Notes under the pieces: generated by a model
What the model saw: the letters and a program-made list of their open reading frames with translations, nothing else
Told to the model about the DNA's origin: nothing
Databases searched by the model: none
Part shown: piece by piece, positions 16,913 through 26,139 of the stretch
Layout: each line of letters begins with the position of its first letter
How positions within the stretch are numbered: position 1 is the first letter of the stretch
Position numbers and translations under genes: made by a program
From: Mycobacterium sp. SMC-2
GTDB lineage: Bacteria > Actinomycetota > Actinomycetes > Mycobacteriales > Mycobacteriaceae
Length of the DNA: 64,000 nucleotides
Assembly (NCBI RefSeq): GCF_025263485.1
Contig: NZ_CP079863.1
Location: 5,394,001 to 5,458,000 of the forward strand
Direction of reading: 5' to 3'

Positions 16913-18160
16913 TTAGTTGTGCGGCAGCTGGGAGAACGGCAGCTCTCGGTCGGTCGACGGGTCACGCGGGAGACCCAGCACCCGCTCGCTGATTTGGTTG
17001 AGCTGCATCTCCGTCGTGCCCCCGGCGAGGGTGTGGGCGCGTGCACCCAGCCACTGAATGCCGGGTGACTCCTCATCGACGCCGTCCCAGACCACCCCGC
17101 TGTTGCCGGCTATCTGCATGGCGATGTCCAAGCGGCGGTAACCGATGTGCGAGCTGAGCAGCTTGAGCAGGCTGGCGCCTGGCCCCGGGAACCGGCCGGA
17201 CCGAAGCCCCTCGCTGATGTGCTCGACGGTGGGACGCTTCAAGTGGGCCAGGGCCAGCGCTTCTCCCAGCAATTGGCGCACCTCCGGATCCGACGCGATG
17301 CCCAGTCGCTGCACGAGAGCCACCAGTGGATCGTCACGTTCTTCGCCTGCGGGCGTGTACCGCGAGTCGTTCAGGCCGCTGTCGCCCACCATGTTGCGCT
17401 CGTGGAAGAGGACGCGCGACGCCACGGTCCATCCATCGTTGAACTCGCCGACCAGATTGCTCACCGGAATCTTGACGTCGTCGAAGAACTCCTCACAGAA
17501 CTCGCTCGCCCCGGACGCCAGCCGGATCGGATTGACCGTCACGCCTTCCGCGTCGAGCGGCATGATAAACATCGATAGCCCACGGTGTTTCGGAAACTCG
17601 GGATCGGTACGGGCGAGCAGGAGTCCATAGTCGGCGACGTGGGCTCCCGTGCTCCAGATCTTCGCACCGTTGACGACGAAAATATCGTCGTCCTTTATGG
17701 CGCGGGTGAGCGCGGCCGCCATGTCCGAGCCGCCGCTGGGCTCGGAAAGCAACTGCACGGCGATTTCGTCACCGCGCAACCCGGCGGGCACGCGGGCTGC
17801 GCACTGCTCGGCTGAACCGAAGTCGAGCAACGTCGGCAAGATCACCGCATGAGTCACCGCCATGATGGTCGGCAACTCGAATCCGGCCGTCTCGTCAAGG
17901 AATGCGGCCTGGTGTTCGCGGCTCAGACCAAGGCCGCCGTACTCGCGCGGATAGCAGATGCCGGCCAGATGTGCGTCCCACAGCCGCCGCTGCAGAACGC
18001 GGTGCCGGGCAGCTAGCTCTTCGATCGGTTCACCCGAGTGAGACTGCTCGCCGATCTTAGGCAGGTTGCCCGGCAGCCACCGTCGGACATGTGCACGAAA
18101 CTCATCCAAATCGGTTGGTACAGGCGGGCGATCGTCGACGAGATCTGTCTCGGTGTTCAT
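16913..18160 (-). CDS. Acyl-CoA dehydrogenase, subunit 1 of a likely pair
   Basis: A 415-residue flavoprotein of the acyl-CoA dehydrogenase fold with the usual alpha, beta and C-terminal alpha domains (LLSEPSGGSDM near 130-145 is FAD-binding). The position of the common catalytic Glu reads AGGTTEMQ, so that residue is Gly. It lies 10 nt after a second, shorter dehydrogenase gene. In steroid catabolism such adjacent FadE genes form alpha2beta2 heterotetramers (ChsE-type) acting on ring-bearing side-chain CoA esters. Heteromer formation here is inferred from gene pairing. Confidence 0.88.
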   Translation of the reverse strand: MNTETDLVDDRPPVPTDLDEFRAHVRRWLPGNLPKIGEQSHSGEPIEELAARHRVLQRRLWDAHLAGICYPREYGGLGLSREHQAAFLDETAGFELPTIMAVTHAVILPTLLDFGSAEQCAARVPAGLRGDEIAVQLLSEPSGGSDMAAALTRAIKDDDIFVVNGAKIWSTGAHVADYGLLLARTDPEFPKHRGLSMFIMPLDAEGVTVNPIRLASGASEFCEEFFDDVKIPVSNLVGEFNDGWTVASRVLFHERNMVGDSGLNDSRYTPAGEERDDPLVALVQRLGIASDPEVRQLLGEALALAHLKRPTVEHISEGLRSGRFPGPGASLLKLLSSHIGYRRLDIAMQIAGNSGVVWDGVDEESPGIQWLGARAHTLAGGTTEMQLNQISERVLGLPRDPSTDRELPFSQLPHN

Positions 18161-18170
18161 GCGGCCTCCC

Positions 18171-19277
18171 TCACACTCCGGCCAGCCGGCACAGCCGCTC
18201 GCGGTGTTCGGCAGGGCCTCCGTACACGACCCGGTTGGTTGACGCGCGGCGCAGGTGAAGATGCAGATCGTGTTCCCAGGTCATTCCGATCCCGCCGTAA
18301 ATCTGTATCGCGTCCTGTACGAGCGCAACAGCGGCGTCGCCGATGTGAACCTTTGCGGCGCTGGCGAGCTGGGATGCGTCCGGCGATCCCGCGTCCAGCG
18401 CCGCGGCGAGACTGGCGGTGACCCCGGCCGCGGCTTCCACCGCCAGCAAGTGTTCGGCCAGGCGGTGCTTGATGGCCTGATAGGAGCCGATCACCCGGCC
18501 GAAGGCGTATCGGTGAGTAACCCAGTCGATCGTCATGTCGAAGACGTGCTGCATCGATGCGGCCGTCTCGGCGGCTTGGATGGCAATCGCTGCGCAGTAG
18601 GCCAGTTCGGTGAGATCCCCTGCGCAGCAAGCCGTCTCCGGAACATGGGTCGCCGCGAACTCGACGGTGCCGAATGCGCGCGTCGGGTCCAGGCCGCGTT
18701 GTGGTCGCACGATGACGCCCGGCCGCGAGCGCTCAACCAGGAAGTGCCCGACGCCATCCTCGACGCGCGCGGTGACCAGAAACAGGTCCGCGTCCGGACC
18801 CGCCTCGACTATGTTCTTGATCCCGGTGATGACATATCCGTCCGCGGTGCGTTCGGCCCGAGTGGCGACAGCATCCGGTTCCCAGCGATTGCCTTCCGCG
18901 AGCGCCCACGCGGCCACCGCGCTCCCATCGACGATCGCTGCCAGCGTGTCCTTGTGCTGGTCGGTGTCGGCCCGCGTCAGCGCCCACGCCACGACATTGC
19001 ATGGGACGAGCGGACCAGGCGCCACGTGTCGGCCGGACTCGGCGGCCAACACGCAGAGGTCGGCGAACGGACGGCCGCTGATGCTGCCGCCCCCTAACGC
19101 TTCGGGCACCAGCAGCGAGGTCCAGCCCAGGTCGGTGGCCGCCGTCCAGTAGGACCGGTCCAGCGTTCGTGTGCCCGAAGCGATTTCGTGTACCTGCGCC
19201 GAAGAAGCATGGTGGTCGAGGAATTTCCGCGTTGTATCGCGCAGCGGTCGTTGCTCAACCTCGAGTTTGGTAGCCAA
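18171..19277 (-). CDS. Acyl-CoA dehydrogenase, subunit 2 of a likely pair
   Basis: A 368-residue acyl-CoA dehydrogenase-fold protein. Recognisable parts are GWTSLLVPEALGGG near residues 51-64 and FGRVIGSYQAIKHR in the C-terminal helical domain. The canonical base position reads YGGPAEH, so the usual Glu is missing here too. The start is a TTG with GGGAG 7 nt upstream. The short length and the downstream partner at 16913 fit the smaller subunit of a heteromeric enzyme. The substrate is unknown; it would introduce a 2,3-double bond into a bulky acyl-CoA. Confidence 0.85.
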   Translation of the reverse strand: MATKLEVEQRPLRDTTRKFLDHHASSAQVHEIASGTRTLDRSYWTAATDLGWTSLLVPEALGGGSISGRPFADLCVLAAESGRHVAPGPLVPCNVVAWALTRADTDQHKDTLAAIVDGSAVAAWALAEGNRWEPDAVATRAERTADGYVITGIKNIVEAGPDADLFLVTARVEDGVGHFLVERSRPGVIVRPQRGLDPTRAFGTVEFAATHVPETACCAGDLTELAYCAAIAIQAAETAASMQHVFDMTIDWVTHRYAFGRVIGSYQAIKHRLAEHLLAVEAAAGVTASLAAALDAGSPDASQLASAAKVHIGDAAVALVQDAIQIYGGIGMTWEHDLHLHLRRASTNRVVYGGPAEHRERLCRLAGV

Positions 19278-19449
19278 TAGCCATCTCCCGCAATTGCTTT
19301 AACAGATGTGAGGACGCCCTCGAGCCGGTGGGTACGGATGCCCTCCAGAAGCTGGGTAGCGCATTTTTGGCCCCATCGGGGTGAAAGTGCAAAAACGTTT
19401 TGTAGAAAACCAGTTTCGTCAAACAAACCCTCTTCGTCCGCACGCAGCT

Positions 19450-20685
19450 TTAGTACGTGGCCGTCGTGTTAGTGAACGCCTGGTATTCCGACGCTCTTCG
19501 AAAGAGTCCGTCGTTGTAGTGATGGCCGGCGGGTATCCAATCGAACGTCTTCTGCTCGGCGAACTTGTAATAGAGGACGCGGCGGCCTGCATTGTCGCTC
19601 GTAGGCGGCGGAGTCGTGTGCAGCATGTAAGCGTCGTGGATCGTGACGTCACCCGGTTCGGTCTCGAAGGCGACCACCGGCAGCCCCTGCTGGTCTCCCT
19701 GGCTGACACCGTGCTTGGTGTAGCGGTGCGAGCCGGCAAGCACGAGAAGCTGTCCGTTAGCCGGGTTGGCTTGATCGAGCTGGATGCCAACCTGGATGAA
19801 GGGACAGATCACCGGGCCTCCGCCGAGTGTGGGGTCGATATGCCAGCCGAGGTCGCCGTTGCCCTTCACGACATTGGAGTTTTTGATGAACACCATCGGC
19901 CCGTCGAGCCGATCGACACACACCCGCAGATCCCGGCCGGCGATCTCCGCGCAGCGACGCAGACGCCGATCGTGGGCCAGATCGGCGAGCAACGAGGAAT
20001 GACGACCAAGGTAGTTGATGCGGGTCACCACCTCCTCACCGTCGGCATTCACCGACCACCACGACGTCGGGTCATCTGGCTTCGTCCGTTCTCGCGCCCT
20101 CTCGATCTCGGCGCCATAACGCTCGACCTCGTCTCGTGTGAATACTCCTTTGAGATGCAGGTAACCCGTGAGTTCGAAAAAGTACCGCATCTTATCGAGG
20201 TCGTCATGAATCGAGTACGCACGGTACAGGTCCAATGGCTCGCCGGCGCGGTCCACGAGCGTCTGCCGTACCGCCGGCCCATAGATTTCCCGACCGGAGC
20301 ACAGCGACTGGATCGCCGGTTCCCAACGCTGCCAACCCGCCAAGTCACCGCGCACCACCCGCGCCCGCCCGGTGTTCGCCGCACCCCTCACGGTCAGCAG
20401 CTCGTGAAGGAACTCCGAGAACGTCTCTTCGGACAGCTCCACCACGGTTGCGGCGTCCGCGTCGCCCTCCCGGACGTCGACACCGCGCTCTGTGGCCACC
20501 CAGGTGAACACGATCCCGTCGCAACGGAACGCAAGAGGGGGCACGCCGGCGAGGTCAGCGGCGACCAGATGTCCTCGCCGCTCGACGAGCTCCGGAAGCT
20601 GCTCACGATGGAACCACACGAACGAGTACGGCTCGAAGGACCGGACGATTGCCGACACCCATGACAGATCTGTATCTGAAGACAC
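19450..20685 (-). CDS. Phytanoyl-CoA dioxygenase (PhyH)-like protein with extra N-terminal domain
   Basis: A 411-residue protein. The C-terminal two-thirds is a PhyH-type Fe(II)/2-oxoglutarate oxygenase: iron ligands His282 and Asp284 (GWHIDPTLGGG) and a distal His near 356 (YMLHTTPP). The N-terminal ~130 residues form a separate alpha/beta domain that might be SCP2-like; this is uncertain. The GTG at 20685 is chosen for the GGGAG site before it and because it begins after the upstream ligase stop at 20712. Likely activity is hydroxylation of an acyl-CoA or lipid. Last gene of the operon beginning with the FAD monooxygenase. Confidence 0.82.
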   Translation of the reverse strand: MSSDTDLSWVSAIVRSFEPYSFVWFHREQLPELVERRGHLVAADLAGVPPLAFRCDGIVFTWVATERGVDVREGDADAATVVELSEETFSEFLHELLTVRGAANTGRARVVRGDLAGWQRWEPAIQSLCSGREIYGPAVRQTLVDRAGEPLDLYRAYSIHDDLDKMRYFFELTGYLHLKGVFTRDEVERYGAEIERARERTKPDDPTSWWSVNADGEEVVTRINYLGRHSSLLADLAHDRRLRRCAEIAGRDLRVCVDRLDGPMVFIKNSNVVKGNGDLGWHIDPTLGGGPVICPFIQVGIQLDQANPANGQLLVLAGSHRYTKHGVSQGDQQGLPVVAFETEPGDVTIHDAYMLHTTPPPTSDNAGRRVLYYKFAEQKTFDWIPAGHHYNDGLFRRASEYQAFTNTTATY

Positions 20686-20711
20686 CGTCCACTCCCTTCG
20701 ATTTGTGATGA

Positions 20712-22304
20712 TCAGGCGCCCAGTCGATTGGTCGCGGCGTGTTGAGGCCAGGACGCGATCAAGTCGCGCTTGAGGACCTTGCCGGCGTCGTTGGTCGGCA
20801 GGGATGAGCGGATCCACCATCGGGCGGGAACGGCGAAGTGGGCCAAGTTATTTCGCGCCCACCGTTCAAGTTCGGCGATGGACGGTGCTTGGTCGTCCGC
20901 GATGATGACCGCTGCGGCGACGACTTCACCGAGATCGGGGTCGGGCAAGCCGACAACGGCAGCTTCGGCAATCGCGGGATGTCTGGCCAACGCCGCCTCG
21001 ACGGCGGACACCGAGACGTTCTCGCCGCCCCGGATGATGATCTCCTTCGATCGCCCGGTGATGTAGAGATAGCGGTCCTGGTCGACGCGGCCGATGTCGC
21101 CGGTGCGGATCCAGCCGTCGGCGCTCAGCGTCGGATCGCCGGGCAGGCCCCAGTAGCCGTCCATGCCCGCCGGGGACCGCACCAAAAGCTCACCTGTGCC
21201 ATCCTCATTGGGATCGACGACCCGGGCCTCGACAACGGGTGCGAGCCGGCCCGAGCATCCGGGGTGCGACTCGATGTCGGCACCGACGCCGGTGCTGACG
21301 ACCCCGCCGGCCTCGGTCAACCCGTAGGTCTGCCCTACCCGCCTCCGGGCGTTGGGCAATGCCGAACTAATGCGCTCGAGCAACTCGCCACTGACGGGTG
21401 AACCGCCGAGCACGATCGTGCGCAGCGACGACAGGTCATGGCTTTCCAGTCCGGGGTGCCGAAGGATGCGCTCCATCATTGTCGGGACACCGGAGAACAT
21501 CGTCACGCCCTCGGACTCGACCAGACTCATGAAGACCCCGGGGTCGAACCTGCCGTCCAGGAAGACCACCTTGCTCCCGGTCATCAGCGGCACCAGCAGG
21601 AGCTGGATCGCGCCGATGTGAAAGAGCGGCAGCCCGACCAGCGTCACGCTCGGCTCGATGTCGTCGGAGATCTGATCGGGCAGCTTGCGCGACACAACCA
21701 GCAGCGTCTGCAGATTCGCGATCAGGGATCGATGGGAAAGCACCGCGCCCTTGGGGTAGCCGGTGGTCCCCGCGGTGAAAAGAATTATGGCCGGGGCGTT
21801 CTCGTTGGTGACAACGGGCAGCGGGTCGCACGGCATCGCGTCGTGGCCCGAGACGATGTCAGCGAAGTGGGCGACCCGCGCGGTCGGTGGCAGCTTGGCC
21901 GCCCGACGGTCGTCGGCCACCACGACGGCGGGCGACACCAGCTCGCAGGCCTGCGCCACGTCGTCGGATGACCACCAGCCGTTGAAGGGTGCGACGATGA
22001 CGCCCATCTTCAGAGCGCCGTGGAACACCGCCACCCAGTCGGGGCTGTTGGCGGCGAACAACCCAACTCGGTCACCCGGGCGGAGCCCGGCGCGCCACAG
22101 CCCACGCGCCGCCCGTTGCACGGCGCGCTCGTGCTCACCGAATGTGACCCGACGATCGCCCTGGATCAGGTACTCCCGGTCGACCCACCGCCGCGACTCC
22201 GCCAGCACCTCGCCCACTGACCGAACCCGATCGGCATACAGCAGGCAGGGGTGCCCGTTGACCTCGCCCGTCACGACGCGATCGCTCCATCGGCCAGAAG
22301 GCAT
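20712..22304 (-). CDS. AMP-forming acyl-CoA synthetase
   Basis: A 530-residue ANL-superfamily ligase. The P-loop-like motif FTAGTTGYPKG lies near 173-183, the YGLTEAGG motif near 325, and the C-terminal hinge and lysine region (ITGRSKEIIIRGGENV, then a Lys in DAGKVLKRDL) are complete. It activates a fatty or ring-bearing acid to the acyl-AMP and then the CoA ester. It lies 11 nt after the MaoC gene and 26 nt before the PhyH gene, so it belongs to the same transcript. FadD-type lipid ligases are the nearest class; the substrate is not evident. Confidence 0.88.
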   Translation of the reverse strand: MPSGRWSDRVVTGEVNGHPCLLYADRVRSVGEVLAESRRWVDREYLIQGDRRVTFGEHERAVQRAARGLWRAGLRPGDRVGLFAANSPDWVAVFHGALKMGVIVAPFNGWWSSDDVAQACELVSPAVVVADDRRAAKLPPTARVAHFADIVSGHDAMPCDPLPVVTNENAPAIILFTAGTTGYPKGAVLSHRSLIANLQTLLVVSRKLPDQISDDIEPSVTLVGLPLFHIGAIQLLLVPLMTGSKVVFLDGRFDPGVFMSLVESEGVTMFSGVPTMMERILRHPGLESHDLSSLRTIVLGGSPVSGELLERISSALPNARRRVGQTYGLTEAGGVVSTGVGADIESHPGCSGRLAPVVEARVVDPNEDGTGELLVRSPAGMDGYWGLPGDPTLSADGWIRTGDIGRVDQDRYLYITGRSKEIIIRGGENVSVSAVEAALARHPAIAEAAVVGLPDPDLGEVVAAAVIIADDQAPSIAELERWARNNLAHFAVPARWWIRSSLPTNDAGKVLKRDLIASWPQHAATNRLGA

Positions 22305-22315
22305 GGCCTATCGAC

Positions 22316-23449
22316 CTACTGTCCTTTCGACGGCAGGGTGGCGACCGCCGTGCCGATCGCCGTGTGCTCGCCGCGCTGGTTCTCGGCTATCACCCGAACC
22401 TCGACTAAGTGCTTGCCCTCGTCGACCCACTTGCGGGTGACTGTTCCGTTGCACACGGTCAGATCGCCGATGATGTTGTGCTTCCGGACCTGAACATTGA
22501 GCCGATTGAGGAATCCGTCGTCGCCGATCCAGTCGGTCATCAGGTGACCGAGCCACGAAATGCGTTCCGGCCCATAGTCATAGGCCGCGGGCACGCCGAC
22601 CGCGCGGGCAAGCTCGGAGTCCCAGTGCACCCGCTCGGGTGGCTCGGGAATCCCCAGATCGTTGGGTATGCCCAATGCCGGGTGTTCGCGGAACATCTCG
22701 AATGCCGGCGCGTGCGCCTTCACATACAGGCTCCCCCACCCCTGCGTGAAACACACGAAGCTGGTCACCGTGCTCGGCCCCTTGAGCATCGTCGGCAATT
22801 TCTCGCCCTCACGCACGTCCTCCCAGTACCGCGTGGTGGCACCCCGCCGCTGGTAGTTCGCGTAGTGGCCGTCGATTTCGGCGATTTCATCCCGGGACCA
22901 GACCTTGGGCTTGACGGCCTCCCGGGTGGCGCGCTCCCTCGCCACGTCACGTTGGGTCCGGATGCACCAGGAGTCCGCCTCGCAGACCAGCTCGTCGTTT
23001 TGGTTGACGAAGCTAACCCGGTAGGTCTGCTTCACCGAGCGGCCGGAGAAGGCGCTCTTCAGCTCGAGAAGGTCTTTGAGGACCGGCTTGGCCTCGATCC
23101 GGTCACCGAGGCGGATCGGCGCGTGCCACTGCCAGTCCGTGCCGGCGAACATCGCATGTATGCCGGGCAGGCCGCTGACATAGCCGCTGACCACCCGATC
23201 GAAGGCGTAGAGAAACGTTCCCGGGGCCGTGATTCCACCCCACCGCGTGTTGCGCGCGTATTCCGGGTCGAGCCATAGCGGGTTGGTGTCACCGATTCCG
23301 TGGACCCAGTGCCGGATCGAGTCGGCCGTCGCCTCGGTGACATGCGGGGTCGGTCTATCGAACGGCTGGCCGATTCGTGACCGCAGCGCGTCTAGCGCCT
23401 CCTGCGTGATCAGCGGGAACCGCTGCCCTGACTCCACAGTTTGTGTCAT
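22316..23449 (-). CDS. MaoC-like dehydratase, double hot-dog (FAS1-like N-terminal domain)
   Basis: A 377-residue protein with two hot-dog domains. The first (about 30-170) carries GGITAPGTFLYAFDR and resembles the FAS1-like dehydratase domain. The second (about 190-370) has the hydratase-type end with GTVTRKWVDEG. Double hot-dog MaoC proteins hydrate enoyl-CoAs in lipid or steroid side-chain degradation. The catalytic Asp/His pair cannot be assigned confidently by eye. It overlaps the cupin gene upstream by ATGA. Its location beside an AMP ligase and an aldolase supports a CoA-linked catabolic role. Confidence 0.8.
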   Translation of the reverse strand: MTQTVESGQRFPLITQEALDALRSRIGQPFDRPTPHVTEATADSIRHWVHGIGDTNPLWLDPEYARNTRWGGITAPGTFLYAFDRVVSGYVSGLPGIHAMFAGTDWQWHAPIRLGDRIEAKPVLKDLLELKSAFSGRSVKQTYRVSFVNQNDELVCEADSWCIRTQRDVARERATREAVKPKVWSRDEIAEIDGHYANYQRRGATTRYWEDVREGEKLPTMLKGPSTVTSFVCFTQGWGSLYVKAHAPAFEMFREHPALGIPNDLGIPEPPERVHWDSELARAVGVPAAYDYGPERISWLGHLMTDWIGDDGFLNRLNVQVRKHNIIGDLTVCNGTVTRKWVDEGKHLVEVRVIAENQRGEHTAIGTAVATLPSKGQ

Positions 23450-23901
23450 GCCTGAGTCCTCTCTGCCGGTCGTTCGACGCGGTGCTTTTCGTAGGGGCCT
23501 GGGCTGGCTACGGCGACGTAGGATGCCCGTTTGTCGCTGATGTTGCGGATGCCGTGCGCGATCCCGGCCGGGACCATAACGGCGTCACCGACGCGGGTGA
23601 TAACGGGAGGCAGATCCCCGAGCGTGTACTCGCATTCGCCCTCGATAAAGATGTGCAGGTGCTCGGTGGTCGGGTGCACGTGATAGTCGTTCTGCTGACC
23701 CGGTTCCAGGTTCCAGACGCACACACCGATCTGGCCGGTGGTATAGCCGAGCACCACGGTCGGCAGCTTCTCGTCGAACTGCTGGAGCTTGGAGAGCGGA
23801 AACACCAGGCTCGACAGGTTATTCGGGTCAATCGTGCCGACCAAGTCGGTGACGAGCTTCTCGTCATCGGGAATCTTCGGAACCTCGGGCGTGGTGGTCA
23901 C
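23446..23901 (-). CDS. Cupin-domain protein
   Basis: A 151-residue single-domain cupin. Metal-binding residues are visible in YHVHPTTEHLHIFIEGE (motif 1) and PAGIAHGIRN (motif 2). The GTG at 23901 follows an AGGAG site and overlaps the aldolase stop (GTGA); longer frames run inside the aldolase gene. Small cupins in aromatic catabolic operons act as dioxygenases, isomerases or sensors, so the biochemical role is open. Being translationally coupled to the NahE-like aldolase and the MaoC protein, it probably acts in the same pathway. Confidence 0.8.
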   Translation of the reverse strand: MTTTPEVPKIPDDEKLVTDLVGTIDPNNLSSLVFPLSKLQQFDEKLPTVVLGYTTGQIGVCVWNLEPGQQNDYHVHPTTEHLHIFIEGECEYTLGDLPPVITRVGDAVMVPAGIAHGIRNISDKRASYVAVASPGPYEKHRVERPAERTQA

Positions 23902-24875
23902 TGCCTCACTCCTGTCGATGTGTATTTCTGCACCAACTTGGCCCAGCGACGGCCGCATTCGCGCGCACCCTCGACGTAGTCCTCCGGGACGAGATCGTAG
24001 GGCGGCCGGATCGGACCGGCATCGCAGTACCCGGCCTCGTTGAACCGGATCTTCTCGAGCTGCAGATTGAACTTGCCGAACTCCTCGAGATTGCCGCCCG
24101 GAATGAAGGTTTCGTTCGCCCAGGCGATGTCCTTGGTGATCTCGCCAGCCCGGTCGAGGTCCTTGGCGTCGATCGCATCCATCAACGCGACGCAAGGCTG
24201 CGGCCCCATGGATGCGGCGGTGGCCCACAACGCGGTCATGGCGTCCGATGCCTGCTGAGCGAACATAAGCGCCATCGAGTCGATCGGCAGGAAGTTGACC
24301 TTGCGCTTCGACGCCGCCAGGCATTCCAGGTAGGTAGCGGGGTTGGCGAACTTCGCGCTGGTGACCGTGGGCGCCGCCGCCGCAACCGCACCCCAGAACG
24401 AGACAGGGAACGAAAAGCGGAAGGCGTGCTGGTTGGCGTACACCATGATCGCCATGTCGGGAAAGGCCTCCGAAATCGAGGCGTAGAACTTGACCGCCTG
24501 CGCCTCACTGCACGGCTGCCACATCGGAAGCCCCAGCATGGTGCCGTCGGCCCCGCGGTCCCGCAGAAACCTCATCCGTCGCACCGTTTCATGAGTGCCC
24601 AAAGCTGTGGCGCCGACCAAGACGGGTACCCGCTTGTCGACGGTGGACAGCAAGCAGTCAGCGAACGCCTCGAACTCATCCCCGGTGAGCGTGGCGCACT
24701 CCCCCGTTGTCCCGAGGGCGAGCAGACCGCTGCAGCCGTCGGCGATGAGTTTCTCGGTCAACCGGGCGGTTTCGTCGAGATCGACCGTGTCGGTGGCGTC
24801 CCAGCGGTCCGCCCCCTCCCTAGCCGGTGTCGGCAAGATCCCGTACACACCCTTGAAGTCCTGTGCGCTTAGCAT
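23898..24875 (-). CDS. NahE/PhdJ-like hydratase-aldolase (DapA superfamily)
   Basis: A 325-residue class I aldolase of the dihydrodipicolinate synthase superfamily. The Schiff-base Lys175 (TSAKFANP) and Tyr146 (VYANQHAF) are in place. The whole sequence resembles the hydratase-aldolases that cleave hydroxybenzylidenepyruvates in naphthalene and phenanthrene degradation, as I recall them: ILPTP near 13-17, GTMLGLPMWQP at 111-121 and the C-terminal PPYDLVPEDYVEGA. By analogy it would hydrate and retro-aldol-cleave an unsaturated 2-oxo acid into an aldehyde and pyruvate. The match is by eye, but it is clearly closer to this group than to DapA. Confidence 0.82.
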   Translation of the reverse strand: MLSAQDFKGVYGILPTPAREGADRWDATDTVDLDETARLTEKLIADGCSGLLALGTTGECATLTGDEFEAFADCLLSTVDKRVPVLVGATALGTHETVRRMRFLRDRGADGTMLGLPMWQPCSEAQAVKFYASISEAFPDMAIMVYANQHAFRFSFPVSFWGAVAAAAPTVTSAKFANPATYLECLAASKRKVNFLPIDSMALMFAQQASDAMTALWATAASMGPQPCVALMDAIDAKDLDRAGEITKDIAWANETFIPGGNLEEFGKFNLQLEKIRFNEAGYCDAGPIRPPYDLVPEDYVEGARECGRRWAKLVQKYTSTGVRQ

Positions 24876-24905
24876 CAGCGCTCCTCGATCCGCTTATGTT
24901 GCATC

Positions 24906-26069
24906 TCAGCTCACCCGACCACCGAAGCCGCCGTGGTACTGCCGCACCCAGCCCGGGTCCGAGGCCGCCTTGCTGTAGAACTCGACCGCCTTCTCATAAG
25001 GCTCCTGGCCCGGACCGGCGATCAACGAGCCCGTGTGGGCGACCTGGATCGTGGCGGTGTTGATCGGACGGCGGATCGCCTCATATTCGGCCAGCGCATC
25101 GGTGAACGCCTGCTCAGATACCTGGTCGTCGAGCAGCACGGTGCTCAGCAGCTCGGCGAGCTTGGCCGAGTCTTGGATAGCGATGTTCAGGCCCTGGCCG
25201 CCGACCGGGTGGATCGTGTGCGCGGCATCACCGGTGAGCGCCGCCCGTGGCCCCGAGTAGCTGGCCGCATGCTGGCGCTTGATGCGATAGATGTGCGATC
25301 CGCCGCGCTTGTTCAGTTCGAGTTCGCCGAGCCCCGGATGGCGTTGCGCCAGCCGGTCGCGAATTTCAGCTTCGCTCAAGGCCATCCACTCTCTGGCTTC
25401 GCCGCGGCGTACCACAAGGACCACACGGTGGCGGCCGACCGGGGTGGTTGGAAGAAGCCACACCGTCCCCTCGGGATGCAGCAGCGTCCAACCATAGTCG
25501 GGCTTCAGCCACGACGGAGTCGGGCTGTGCAACACCACGATCCAGTTCTCGTACTCGTGCACATCCTCAAGCGGGATACCCAGGGCGGTGCGGGTCAGGG
25601 ACTCGGCGCCGTCGGCGCCAACTACCAAGCGGGCGTTCGTTGTTCCGTTGTCGGTGGCCAGCAACCAGCCGCCTGCGTCGCCATCACTCTCGAGCGTGCG
25701 CACCCGGTCCGGTTGGACGACGGCGCCGGCCGACTCCGCCGCCTCCAGGAACACCGCTTCCATCTCGGCATGATTGAGCAACCAGGACTCGCGGATTTCC
25801 GAGCCAACCGAGAAGGCTCCGGAAGAGTCCACGAACTCGAGACCGTGCCACCTGGCCGCGCCGCGCGCCTCGAGGAAGTCCAGAATGTCCAACTGCCGCA
25901 GCACCTCGACCGTGGGTGCGTGCAGGATGTCCCCCCGGTTGGGGTCCCGCGCGAGGTCGCGGCGTTCGAACAGCCGCACGGCGCACCCCCGCCGGGCGAA
26001 CGCGAGGGCCGCCGCGGATCCGGCCAAACCTCCGCCGATCACGGCGACATCACATGTGTGGTCGTGCAC
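24906..26069 (-). CDS. FAD-dependent monooxygenase (PHBH-type class A)
   Basis: A 387-residue flavoprotein hydroxylase. It has the N-terminal GGGLAGSAAALAFARRG dinucleotide motif (12-28), the VVGADGAESLTR motif near 150, and the second FAD motif LTGDAAHTIHPVGGQG. By family it hydroxylates an activated ring or ketone using NAD(P)H. A GTG start follows GAAGGA. First gene of the six-gene operon ending with PhyH, and divergent from the TetR gene at 26243. No reductase partner is needed for single-component members. Confidence 0.88.
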   Translation of the reverse strand: MHDHTCDVAVIGGGLAGSAAALAFARRGCAVRLFERRDLARDPNRGDILHAPTVEVLRQLDILDFLEARGAARWHGLEFVDSSGAFSVGSEIRESWLLNHAEMEAVFLEAAESAGAVVQPDRVRTLESDGDAGGWLLATDNGTTNARLVVGADGAESLTRTALGIPLEDVHEYENWIVVLHSPTPSWLKPDYGWTLLHPEGTVWLLPTTPVGRHRVVLVVRRGEAREWMALSEAEIRDRLAQRHPGLGELELNKRGGSHIYRIKRQHAASYSGPRAALTGDAAHTIHPVGGQGLNIAIQDSAKLAELLSTVLLDDQVSEQAFTDALAEYEAIRRPINTATIQVAHTGSLIAGPGQEPYEKAVEFYSKAASDPGWVRQYHGGFGGRVS

Positions 26070-26139
26070 TGCCGGTCCTTCCCTGGGCCGTCACACTGCG
26101 CGCCCACACCCCTTCGCCAGACCGGCCGACTCGCCGGTA

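Noticed and set aside
19381..20664. Long plus-strand open frame (427 codons)
   Set aside because: It is antisense to the PhyH-like gene, whose Fe-binding and length features are clear.
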